Source of the DNA: Phycisphaerae bacterium
Lineage (GTDB): Bacteria > Planctomycetota > Phycisphaerae > Sedimentisphaerales > Anaerobacaceae
Direction of reading: 5' to 3'
Assembly (NCBI GenBank): GCA_028714255.1
Contig: JAQTMR010000001.1
Location: 124,001-188,000 of the forward strand
DNA: 64,000 nucleotides
Shown here piece by piece: positions 1 through 9,289 of the stretch; within the stretch, counting starts at the first letter, position 1, and every line of letters starts with the position of its first letter. The notes under the pieces are model-generated. The model made no database searches, was not told the origin of the DNA, and worked only from the letters and a program-made list of their open reading frames with translations. Position numbers and translations under genes: made by a program.

Positions 1-426
1 AAGGAACGGCAGGAATGGCATCCGTGCCAGATGCCGGAGAATTTACTGAAAAGAATTATAGCGGTAAGCAGCAACAGAGGTGATTGCGTGCTCGACCCGT
101 TCAGCGGTTCGGGGACAACTTTGGCGGCGGCGAAACAATTGGGCAGAAACTACACCGGCGTGGAAATATCCAAAAAGTATGTCGAGAACGCCAAAAAGCG
201 TCTGGCTGAATTGAAAGAGGAAAATCGCAGCAACCTGTTTTTCTGTCCCGCTGAATTAGGCGAGTTGAGACGGCTTGCGGGCGAGATGGAAATACCCGTG
301 CGGAAAATAGCAGATGATAAAGAACTTTTGGAACTTTTCACAAAACAATTCGGTTTCAGGATGGATAACGGAAAAAACTATAACGCTGAGAAGGTGGCGG
401 CGGTTTTGGGAGAGTTAGCAGGTTGA
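1..426 (+). CDS. DNA (N4/N6) methyltransferase, C-terminal part (5' truncated by window)
   Basis: Frame 1 is open from base 1 (KERQEWHPCQMPENLLKRII); contains DPFSGSGTTLAAAKQLGRNYTGVEI, a SAM-binding motif of the N6_N4_Mtase family. Confidence 0.85.
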   Translation, partial: KERQEWHPCQMPENLLKRIIAVSSNRGDCVLDPFSGSGTTLAAAKQLGRNYTGVEISKKYVENAKKRLAELKEENRSNLFFCPAELGELRRLAGEMEIPVRKIADDKELLELFTKQFGFRMDNGKNYNAEKVAAVLGELAG

Positions 427-2180
427 AAAGTGCAGGTATGAAGAAATTTTTGCTGGTTCGACAAGCTCACCACGGGTTAGTTTTGGTTGCGCTTGTTGGC
501 AGTAGTGTAATGCTGACGGTGATACAGTCGCCTTTTAACGTATCAGCGCTGGCGTGGGTGTCGCTGGTGCCTTTTATTTGGGCGTGCCGGCCAAAGGTAA
601 AAATCAAACCCTTACTTATTACGGCGTATATAATTTCACTTTGTTACTGGCTCGGGAACCTGTACTGGATATATCCTGTAACGCCTACGGGGTGGGTCGC
701 GTTTTGTATGTACACGGCACTGCTTTGGCCAATGCTGGTAGTTTGTCTGCGGTATTGCAGGGAGAAAAAGATACCACTGGTTCTGGCTGTACCGGTTTTG
801 ATTGTCGGGGCGGAGCGATTACAGGGGCTTTTCCTGGGCGGATTCTTCTGGCGGTTTCTGGCACACAGCCAATACACCAATATCACGCTGATTCAGATAG
901 CGGACATATTCGGCGCGGCGGGAGTTTCGTTTTTGGTAGCGATGGTCAACGCAATGGCGGCGGAACTGATAATAGCGGCTGAGGAGAAAAAGATTTTCAA
1001 AATCGGCATTTTTTTGAAAGTCGGTTTAGTGTGCGGCCTAATGGCAGCGACTATCTTTTACGGACGGCACAGGATAGCTGAGTCGGAGAAATACATCGAA
1101 GCTGGGCCTATGGTAGCATCGGTACAGACAAATGTTCCGCAATCGGTCAAGAAATCGCATATGGCTTCGGAGGAAATACTCGATGAGCTACTGCAAAACA
1201 GCAATGCAAGCGCCAAAGCAGGTGCGGAATTAGTAGTCTGGCCCGAGACAATGGTGCAGGCGATGCTGGACCCGAAGATACTGGCTTTTTTGCCCCCTTC
1301 TGAAAGCGACAGGCTTTTCGACGAGATTCTTCGCGCACACTCGAGGAACACTGCGTATGTGCTTGCGGGGGCATACGGAGGCACGGTAGGAACGAATGAC
1401 GATGGGACAGTCTATTTAGCCAAACGATATAACTCGGCATTTTTGTACAGGCCCGATGGGACGCAGGCGAAGGAACAATACAGCAAGATTCATTTGGTAG
1501 CATTCGGGGAATATATTCCGTTTAAGGCAAGTCTTCCGCTAATATTTAAGCTGATGATGAAATTTACGCCTTATGACTACGATTATACGCTGGATGCGGG
1601 GAGCGAATATACCGTTTTCGAGATGGCAGGCAAGGAAGGACAGGTTTATAGATTCAGCGCGATGATTTGTTATGAGGACGCTGTGCCTGCGATTGCGAGA
1701 AGATTGGCAATAAATAAAAAGGGGGAAAAAAACATCGACTGGCTTGTCAATATAAGCAACGACGGATGGTTCGTACGATTCAAAGACGGATTCGACAAGC
1801 TCACCGCAGGCGGCAAAACTTACCCGAGCACAGAATTAAGTCAGCACGCAGCGGTTTGCGTTTTCAGGGCGGTCGAGAACCGGCTGGCTGTGGTGCGAAG
1901 CGTTAATACTGGAATAAGCTGTTTTATAGATACTCTCGGCCAAATAAGAAACGGGTATGTCGCAGGGTCTTTACCACATCGGGCGATGGCGAGGACGGGT
2001 ATGAGCGGCTGGCTGGTCGATAGAGTGCTGATAGATAAAAGAACCACCTTTTTCAGCAGACACGGGCAATGGCTGGATTTTTGTTGCGCAGTCTGCTTTG
2101 TTTGTCTAATGATAATGCCGGGGTTAGGTCGATTTCTTCTTAGAAAAGGGCCAAAAAACAATAGAAAGGCAGAAAGATGA
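423..2180 (+). CDS. lnt: Apolipoprotein N-acyltransferase
   Basis: Multi-TM N-terminus plus nitrilase domain: VVWPETM, KIHLVAFGEYIPF, MICYEDAVP, NISNDGWF, FRAVENRLAVVRSVNTG. Confidence 0.9.
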   Translation: MKSAGMKKFLLVRQAHHGLVLVALVGSSVMLTVIQSPFNVSALAWVSLVPFIWACRPKVKIKPLLITAYIISLCYWLGNLYWIYPVTPTGWVAFCMYTALLWPMLVVCLRYCREKKIPLVLAVPVLIVGAERLQGLFLGGFFWRFLAHSQYTNITLIQIADIFGAAGVSFLVAMVNAMAAELIIAAEEKKIFKIGIFLKVGLVCGLMAATIFYGRHRIAESEKYIEAGPMVASVQTNVPQSVKKSHMASEEILDELLQNSNASAKAGAELVVWPETMVQAMLDPKILAFLPPSESDRLFDEILRAHSRNTAYVLAGAYGGTVGTNDDGTVYLAKRYNSAFLYRPDGTQAKEQYSKIHLVAFGEYIPFKASLPLIFKLMMKFTPYDYDYTLDAGSEYTVFEMAGKEGQVYRFSAMICYEDAVPAIARRLAINKKGEKNIDWLVNISNDGWFVRFKDGFDKLTAGGKTYPSTELSQHAAVCVFRAVENRLAVVRSVNTGISCFIDTLGQIRNGYVAGSLPHRAMARTGMSGWLVDRVLIDKRTTFFSRHGQWLDFCCAVCFVCLMIMPGLGRFLLRKGPKNNRKAER

Positions 2181-3193
2181 AGAATACGTTTTACGCAGTT
2201 ATAGCTTGCGCCGTGTTTATTTTCGGCTGTGAAGAATCTTTGCAGAATAGTTATGCCCCGGTTCCCGGCGGCCCGGTAGAGGAGCTCATACCTGAAGCGG
2301 ACCGAATTATCCAGGAAGGTTTAGCTGATGCCAACTCGTTAATCAGAGCCAACACCATTGAAATTGTCGCGGCAACGAGACAAATCAAACTGATGCCTAA
2401 AGTTGAGCGATTGATGCAGGACGATTTTGTGCTGGTCAGGTTCGCATCTGTTTTGGCAGTTGGGGATATGGAATACTCTTTTGCGAGAAATTCAGTAAAA
2501 CGACTACTGAAAGATACAGATGAGAACGTGAGAATCGCGGCTGACTACGCGATGAGCAAATTCGGGGCCGGCGGCAAGTTTGAACTCGTTCGCAAAGCAA
2601 TAGCGAGCGAAGACCAAACCGTCAGGGCCAACGCTGTTTTGCTGCTGGGTAAAAGCGGCGACAAAAACTCTCTGAAGGTTTTGTACTGGGCGCTACGCAA
2701 CCATGATTCGGATGACAAGGTCAGATTTCAAGCGGCAGAGGCGATAGCAAGACTGGGCGATGAACGAATATATCCGAAGTTGTGGGCGATGCTTATAAGC
2801 GTTTATGCTGATGACAGAGTTATGGGGGTAAGGGCAATGGGGGCACTGGGTACGACAGAAGCGAAAAACGCTCTTATTACTATGCTGGACGACGATTTGC
2901 CTGAGGTTCGGCTGGTAGCAGCGGAGCAGCTTGGTATGCTCGGCGAGACGACAGGGGAAGCCGAGGTCCTTAAAGTTTTTATGAAAAATATCACTGCGGA
3001 GATGGATAAAGAGGAAATCGAACGCATTCATACGCTGGCGGCACTGGCGATAGGGCAAATCGGCACGACAAGCCTAACAGAATTCCTTCCTCAACTGCTA
3101 AAAGACGAGTCAAAACGGGTACGTATTGCAGCAGCGAAAGCCGTTATACAGTGCACAAGAAAAAACCAATCCGGCGGGAAAACATCCCTTTAA
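2177..3193 (+). CDS. HEAT-repeat lipoprotein
   Basis: Lipobox-like AVFIFGCEE at the N-terminus; repeated helical VRANAVLLLGK / VRFQAAEAIARLGD / VRIAAAKAV units. Confidence 0.75.
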   Translation: MKNTFYAVIACAVFIFGCEESLQNSYAPVPGGPVEELIPEADRIIQEGLADANSLIRANTIEIVAATRQIKLMPKVERLMQDDFVLVRFASVLAVGDMEYSFARNSVKRLLKDTDENVRIAADYAMSKFGAGGKFELVRKAIASEDQTVRANAVLLLGKSGDKNSLKVLYWALRNHDSDDKVRFQAAEAIARLGDERIYPKLWAMLISVYADDRVMGVRAMGALGTTEAKNALITMLDDDLPEVRLVAAEQLGMLGETTGEAEVLKVFMKNITAEMDKEEIERIHTLAALAIGQIGTTSLTEFLPQLLKDESKRVRIAAAKAVIQCTRKNQSGGKTSL

Positions 3194-3384
3194 TCGGCAG
3201 GTCAAATACCGGCTGTTAATCATTTCTGCTCATTTTATCCGTCTTTATAGGACTTTGCCAAATAAGGGCATAAAAATAACTTGACCTTTTTCGGTCATTA
3301 TGTTAATTTTACGGCGTAAAAGCACGATGTATAACCTATGGATACTGGTTGTAATTTTAAGCAGAATAGTGAAAGGGTCTGGTC

Positions 3385-4260
3385 TTGAGTCCACTTACTA
3401 AGATTTTAATAGTTTTATTGACATTAGCCTCAATTTTTCTCTGCGGCATTGTGGTAACTTATGTCGCCAACGCCGACAATTACCGGCAGCAATATAACAA
3501 CTTAAGGACCGATAATGACAGCTTAAGCAGAAAAGCTGAGGACTTAACTAAACAAATAAACGAGAAAATTGAGCAAAAAAAGCAGGCTGAAGACAAGCTA
3601 AACCGTGAAATCGCCTCGTTGAAAGCAGAAAAGGGCGAATTACAAACCAACCTCGATAATGCTGAAAGAGAGAAAGCCGCCCTGCTGCAGAAAGTAAACA
3701 GCTGGACAAGCATAACACAGGATTTCTACCAAACCACAGATAAGCAGGGACAGCTATTGAAAAACACCCTCGAAGAGCTGAATAAAATTCAGGCAGAACA
3801 AATCAGTCAGCGCAAAGAACTGAATGAAACCACATCTGCCCTGGTTGAGAAGATGGCAATAATAGATACACTTGGAGCAGAAAATAAACGGTTACTGGAA
3901 GAGAAGACGGAATTGCAAAGCAAGTTAGACCAGTTTCTACAACCCGTCGGCAAAGTTTCATCGGGAACAGTACCGGTGACGCCGAGAGGAGATACGGCCC
4001 GGCCTGCCATGACTACTATGGGAAGTGAAATCGCCCTTCAAGGATTGGTAACCGCAGTGGATTTGAAAAATTCTATGGCGACCATATCGATAGGCACGGC
4101 AGACGGAGTCAAGGAAGGTATGAAATTCCATGTGACCCGCAGTGAGGTCTTTGTCTGCGATATCCTTATCATAGACGCAGATGTCGAAGAAGCCGTCGGC
4201 GTTCTGGAACTCGTGCAGCAACAACCAAGCGTCGGTGATACGGTATCCACTAATTTATAA
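3385..4260 (+). CDS. Coiled-coil membrane-anchored protein of unknown function
   Basis: N-terminal TM helix, long Glu/Lys/Leu coiled coil, small C-terminal beta domain (TTG start). Located just upstream of mreB. Confidence 0.65.
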   Translation: MSPLTKILIVLLTLASIFLCGIVVTYVANADNYRQQYNNLRTDNDSLSRKAEDLTKQINEKIEQKKQAEDKLNREIASLKAEKGELQTNLDNAEREKAALLQKVNSWTSITQDFYQTTDKQGQLLKNTLEELNKIQAEQISQRKELNETTSALVEKMAIIDTLGAENKRLLEEKTELQSKLDQFLQPVGKVSSGTVPVTPRGDTARPAMTTMGSEIALQGLVTAVDLKNSMATISIGTADGVKEGMKFHVTRSEVFVCDILIIDADVEEAVGVLELVQQQPSVGDTVSTNL

Positions 4261-4313
4261 ATTTGTTTGTAATCTTTAAGATAACCCCTTTAGAAACTAT
4301 ATGAGGTTAAAAT

Positions 4314-4460
4314 ATGAGCCCCGACGGACCAAGAGCAGCAACGTCCAATAATCTCTATACGATTATCCTCGCATTAGCATTTTTCGTAGTTCTGGCCACC
4401 GCAGCACTGGTAGCATATAAATGCTACTCTCAATACGGAACAATAATAAATATTCCGTAG
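4314..4460 (+). CDS. 48-aa single-TM small protein
   Basis: ORF MSPDGPRAATSNNLYTIILALAFFVVLATAALVAYKCYSQYGTIINIP*; one predicted TM helix. Below the length cutoff of the ORF track. Confidence 0.5.
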   Translation: MSPDGPRAATSNNLYTIILALAFFVVLATAALVAYKCYSQYGTIINIP

Positions 4461-4535
4461 CCCGCGATTGACTATTGACAATCCAGCCTTTAGTATATAC
4501 AAATAGTCAACAAAAAAGCAAGAAGGGACTCAAAA

Positions 4536-5591
4536 GTGCTCTGGGATACAATCTTAGGCTGGTTTAGTATAGATATGGGCATTGACCTCGGCACGTGCTC
4601 TACGCTGGTCTGTGTCCGCGATAAAGGCATCGTTCTGAACGAACCTTCCGTAGTTGCAGTTCGCAAAGGCACCAATATCGTCCTAAACAACGGTGAGGCA
4701 GTAGGTCTGGTCGCACGTGAAATGCTGGGCAAAACGCCCGGCTCGATTACCGCAATACGACCTATGAAAGACGGGGTAATCAGCGATTTCGAAATCACCG
4801 AGGCGATGCTTGGTTATTTCATCAGGAAAGTCCACGGCCGAGGCGGTCTAATCAAACCGCGAGTAGTGATAGCAGTACCAAGCGGAATAACAGCGGTGGA
4901 ACGGCGTGCAGTTATAGACAGCGCCGAACGCGCAGGAGCGCGAAAAGTTTATTTAGTCAATGAGCCAATGGCAGCAGGCATAGGGGCGGGACTACCCATC
5001 ACCGACCCAACTGCCTCAATGATTGTCGATATCGGCGGCGGAACAACGGAAGTAGCAATAATAAGTCTGGCGGACATCGCGACCTGCGAATCAATCCGCG
5101 TCGGCGGCGACGATATGGACGAGGCGGTGATTAATCATCTCAAAAAGACCTACAATTTGCTCATCGGTGAGCCAAGAGCCGAAAAAGTGAAGATACAAAT
5201 CGGTTCCGCCGCCCCACTGGAAGAGGAATTGACGATGGAGGTAGCCGGCCGAGATACGATTTCGGGTCTGCCGAGAAAAATTGTCGTAACAAGCGAGGAA
5301 ATCCGTGAGGCCCTGCGTGAACCGATTGCGGCAATCATAGACGCCGTTACGGGGACACTTGAAAAGGCTGAGCCTGAACTGGCAGCCGATTTGATAGACA
5401 ACGGAGTTTGTATCTGCGGCGGCGGGTCACTGCTGCGTGGAATGGACACCGTGCTGGCGAATGCAACAGGTCTAAAGGTCGAGCGAGCAGAGGACCCATT
5501 AAGTTGTGTAGCCCGTGGTACCAGCGTATATCTGGAAAATCTGGAGTTGTGGAAAGACACGATGGACCATAACGAGTACAGCTGGGACTAA
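4536..5591 (+). CDS. mreB: Rod shape-determining protein MreB
   Basis: MGIDLGTCSTLVCVRDKGIVLNEPSVVA, IVDIGGGTTEVAIISLADI, ICGGGSLLRGMDTVL. Confidence 0.96.
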   Translation: MLWDTILGWFSIDMGIDLGTCSTLVCVRDKGIVLNEPSVVAVRKGTNIVLNNGEAVGLVAREMLGKTPGSITAIRPMKDGVISDFEITEAMLGYFIRKVHGRGGLIKPRVVIAVPSGITAVERRAVIDSAERAGARKVYLVNEPMAAGIGAGLPITDPTASMIVDIGGGTTEVAIISLADIATCESIRVGGDDMDEAVINHLKKTYNLLIGEPRAEKVKIQIGSAAPLEEELTMEVAGRDTISGLPRKIVVTSEEIREALREPIAAIIDAVTGTLEKAEPELAADLIDNGVCICGGGSLLRGMDTVLANATGLKVERAEDPLSCVARGTSVYLENLELWKDTMDHNEYSWD

Positions 5592-5714
5592 AGGGTCCCC
5601 GTTTTGCGAAAGCAGCGTAAAATGGGAACAGAAAAGTGATATTAACAATTCGCACTACGCAGGGCGACAGAGGGTGCAGCGGTATCCCATCAGAAAAACA
5701 GACGACCAACAAAT

Positions 5715-6539
5715 ATGGCAAGGCAGCAAACCAAAGTTTGGGTTCCTAAACGCAAGAGAAGGCGTCTGGAGTTGCCATCTCAAAAAATGCTGTTCACATG
5801 GCTCATGTTAGGCGGGATTATCTTTCTGCTGGCGCCACAGAATGTGACAAGTAAATTTCAATTCGCTTTTGCTCGTATTTTCCGCTGGCCATTAAGTATC
5901 GGTAGAAATATTACGCTTTCGGCACGGATGGAGCCTCAGCTTACGGACGTAGTCAGCCGGCGAAAATACAACCAGCTCCAAAATTATCTGGCGAATGTTA
6001 CAGAGGAGCTTAACTGCGAGCATCAAAAGGCAGAGGAGCTCTCCGGGCTGCGCAACAGACATCCCATGGAAGGAGCCGGTCTGATGCTTGCGGAGGTAAT
6101 TACAGCTTCTGCCGACGGGTTTATTATTAACCGCGGCCAAAACGACGGTCTGCAAAAAGGTCAATTTGTGCTCGGCGACAACAGCATCATCGGAACCATA
6201 TCCGATGTTTCGCTTCGCACCGCCAAGGTTGAGCTGATTACAGAGACCACATCCAACACAGCGGTACAAATAGGAGAATTAAAAACAGTACTCGAGGGTG
6301 ACGGCAAAAATTCGGCGAGGGTACAATTAGTCTCGACAAAGCACAAAATCAATATCGGCGACAACGTTTATGCGTGTAAAAAGCCCGGGCTACTGGACGC
6401 CCCTATAATTATAGGGACAGTGTCGCAATACAGCAGGAGCAAAGAGAACCCGCTGCTGTGGGACATAACGGTCACGCCCGCCTGTAACATACAAGAGCTA
6501 AACGATGTGGCAGTGATTATAATGAACCCGCAAAAGTAA
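5715..6539 (+). CDS. mreC: Rod shape-determining protein MreC
   Basis: TM followed by coiled coil and beta domain (INRGQNDGLQKGQFVLGDNSIIGTISDVS); directly downstream of mreB. Confidence 0.9.
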   Translation: MARQQTKVWVPKRKRRRLELPSQKMLFTWLMLGGIIFLLAPQNVTSKFQFAFARIFRWPLSIGRNITLSARMEPQLTDVVSRRKYNQLQNYLANVTEELNCEHQKAEELSGLRNRHPMEGAGLMLAEVITASADGFIINRGQNDGLQKGQFVLGDNSIIGTISDVSLRTAKVELITETTSNTAVQIGELKTVLEGDGKNSARVQLVSTKHKINIGDNVYACKKPGLLDAPIIIGTVSQYSRSKENPLLWDITVTPACNIQELNDVAVIIMNPQK

Positions 6540-6565
6540 CGAAGGATTTTTGCTGAGGACACAAG

Positions 6566-7063
6566 ATGCGATGGCTCAGGTTTGCAGTTCTTATCTCTTT
6601 AGTTACGGTGCTGCAGGCAGGCCTATCCGATATAATCGCTGTCAGCCGATTGAACATCAAGCCTGATTTACTGTTAATTCTTGTGGTTTTCTTTGCTATC
6701 CACTATAACCAGCCGGAGGCAATCATAGCAGCTTTCGCAGCGGGATTCGCAGCCGATATTATCGGTTCGGCAATGGGGACACGAATAATCAGTTTCGGTC
6801 TTTTCGGCACTCTGCTGGCATATCTTAGCAGTGTAATCTCCATCAAGAAAATGCCATATCAGTCACTTGTGATATTTATCTGCGGTCTTTTGACGGGCGT
6901 GACGGGGCATCTTTTAACGCTTATTAAGGGCCAGCCGACGGCGACTAATGCCTACGCGATTATCTTCTGGACATCCGCATATTCAAGCTTATTGGGGCCA
7001 TTTTTGTTCTTGCCAACAGCGTGGTGGATGCGTATAAAAACACATCGCTACGAGCGGCATTAA
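6566..7063 (+). CDS. mreD: Rod shape-determining protein MreD
   Basis: Polytopic 165-aa protein (PDLLLILVVFFAIHYNQPEAIIAAFAAGFAADI); position between mreC and the PBP2 gene. Confidence 0.8.
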   Translation: MRWLRFAVLISLVTVLQAGLSDIIAVSRLNIKPDLLLILVVFFAIHYNQPEAIIAAFAAGFAADIIGSAMGTRIISFGLFGTLLAYLSSVISIKKMPYQSLVIFICGLLTGVTGHLLTLIKGQPTATNAYAIIFWTSAYSSLLGPFLFLPTAWWMRIKTHRYERH

Positions 7064-7117
7064 ATCCGCGTCCGGTGAACGGCGAGGCGTATCCGAGCAA
7101 AAGGCGAGAAAAGTACG

Positions 7118-9250
7118 ATGTACCGTAAGCAAATTAAAATTTTTGTAATCTTAAGCATAGTTTTTTTGGTTATCTTCCTATTTCGGCTGGCACAAATGCA
7201 ACTGTTCTCCGGCTCGTTCTACCGGGACAAAATTGCAAGACTAAAGCTTCAAAAAAGCGATATTCGGCAGCTCAAGACGGTCCGGGGCAGAATACTCGAC
7301 AGAAACGGCAAAGTATTGGCTGTCGATGAGCCGAGGTTTCAACTTTATATAAATTACGACCTTACCTGTTTTATGGACGAGCGAGTCAGGGAATGTAAGC
7401 TGTTAACAGCTTCCGGCAAAGATGATGCGGAAACAGCAACAGCCAAAGCGCAGGAAAAGATTAACGACGGGCTGGCAGATTTAAACCAGATAATCGATAA
7501 ATGCGCCCAACTCGGAGGAGTCAAGGCTTCGGAGATAAAAGCCGAGATACAAAAAATAAATGATACTATCTGGAACCGGCGAACGTTTCAGGCGTGGCGA
7601 AACAATTTTCCGAAGTCGGAAGTTTTCGGGGACTATAAAAACATAATCAGCATTCCGGATTATGTCGCAACAGCGGATTTCGAAAAGAAAGAACCGAACT
7701 CAATCGAGCGGCTCCGGCTTATCAACAAAGTCGATATTGCCGAGATGCACAGGAACTGGCCCCTGGCGGAGTTAAAAACTGACGATGATATTTTTACCGC
7801 GCAAATAGAGTTTTCCGATATCGAGGGTGTTGGAATTCTGGCAAAGGGGGAACGGTTCTACCCGTTCGGTTCGGCAGCGGCTCAAACAATAGGCTGGGTA
7901 GGCCCGGCGACACAAGAAGCGGACAGGCAGCTTTTCACAGATGATAAATTATCGAGGTATCTGGACGGCGAGGTTTGCGGACGAGAGGACGGCGTCGAGT
8001 ATGCCTGCGAAAGTATTCTTCGCGGCAAACGTGGTGAAATTGTCTATGACATAGACCGGGAGCTGATAGACGAAACCAACGCCCGGTTCGGCAGGGACGT
8101 TTCGCTGACATTAGACATCGAACTTCAGCAGAAAACAGAGAAGTATATTACTGACTGCGGATACAATCCTAATTGCCGGTCGCCGATGGCGGCAGTGGTA
8201 ATCGAAGTGGCAAGCGGAGATATTCTTGCACTTGTTTCGACGCCTTGTTTCGACCTGAACCGTATCAGGTTCGACTACGGCAGTATCGCCAATGACCCCA
8301 ATGAGCCTTTGCGAAATCGGGCGATAAACAAACAGTATCCGCCGGGCTCGGTTATAAAGCCGGTGATACTCACAGCGGGTATGGAATCGGGCAAAATCAC
8401 GGCAGATGAGGTTATATCCTGCCCTGCCGAAGCGGCACCGAAGGGCTGGCCGAACTGCTGGATATACAATAAATATAAGTGGACCGGCCACGATGATATG
8501 TGGACAAACAACGCCCGCAACGCGATTAAAGGCAGCTGCAATATTTATTTTTCCCATCTTGCCGACAGGATTGACCCGCTGGTTTTGCAACGGTGGCTGT
8601 TCAAGTTCGGCTACGGCCATAAATTGCCGCTCATCGCTGGTGACTCATCGCTCGCACAAACCAAAGATGAGGCACGGGACCTGAGGCAGGTGACAGGTCA
8701 AATATCTACAACCCCGGCAGCAGGTGACATCTTGTCTGCCGAGCAGTTACCCTCGATTGACAGGAGCGAAATGAGACACTTCGGCATAGGGCAGGGAAAT
8801 ATGCGAGCCACGCCTTTGCAGGTGGCAAATGCAATGGCCACCATTGCGCGGGGCGGCGTATATAAGCCGCCTCGACTTATTCTAACTCAAGACGAGGGAC
8901 GCAAGACGAGGGACGAGGGACGAAATTTAGGAATATCGGCGGAAACTTTAAGGGTCGTTTATGACGGGATGTACGCCGTGGTTAACGAACCAAGTGGAAC
9001 GGCTTATAACGAATTCGCCTCGTCCGGCTTTGCCCAGCAGGGTATAAACATTTACGGCAAGACAGGGTCAACGGAAGCGCCCGAAAACGCGTGGTTCGGC
9101 GGTTTTGCCGAGGACAGTACCGGCAAAAAAATAGCAATTGCGGTATTGGTCGAAGGCGGCCAGCACGGCTCGAGTGACGCCGCTCCTTTGGCCCGTAACA
9201 TTATCCAGTTCTGTATCGAGACGGGACACATCGGTCTGATTCAACATTAA
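7118..9250 (+). CDS. mrdA: Penicillin-binding protein 2 (class B transpeptidase)
   Basis: RGRILDRNGKVLAVDEPRFQLYI, PPGSVIKPVI (SxxK), KGSCNIYF (SxN), YGKTGSTEAPENAWFGGF (KTG). Confidence 0.92.
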   Translation: MYRKQIKIFVILSIVFLVIFLFRLAQMQLFSGSFYRDKIARLKLQKSDIRQLKTVRGRILDRNGKVLAVDEPRFQLYINYDLTCFMDERVRECKLLTASGKDDAETATAKAQEKINDGLADLNQIIDKCAQLGGVKASEIKAEIQKINDTIWNRRTFQAWRNNFPKSEVFGDYKNIISIPDYVATADFEKKEPNSIERLRLINKVDIAEMHRNWPLAELKTDDDIFTAQIEFSDIEGVGILAKGERFYPFGSAAAQTIGWVGPATQEADRQLFTDDKLSRYLDGEVCGREDGVEYACESILRGKRGEIVYDIDRELIDETNARFGRDVSLTLDIELQQKTEKYITDCGYNPNCRSPMAAVVIEVASGDILALVSTPCFDLNRIRFDYGSIANDPNEPLRNRAINKQYPPGSVIKPVILTAGMESGKITADEVISCPAEAAPKGWPNCWIYNKYKWTGHDDMWTNNARNAIKGSCNIYFSHLADRIDPLVLQRWLFKFGYGHKLPLIAGDSSLAQTKDEARDLRQVTGQISTTPAAGDILSAEQLPSIDRSEMRHFGIGQGNMRATPLQVANAMATIARGGVYKPPRLILTQDEGRKTRDEGRNLGISAETLRVVYDGMYAVVNEPSGTAYNEFASSGFAQQGINIYGKTGSTEAPENAWFGGFAEDSTGKKIAIAVLVEGGQHGSSDAAPLARNIIQFCIETGHIGLIQH

Positions 9251-9289
9251 AGCGTCCACAGGACACTGCCCTTGGCGTCCCAAGGGGAC

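Noticed and set aside
554-982. Plus-strand 142-aa ORF inside lnt
   Set aside because: Alternative frame of lnt with no domain signature.
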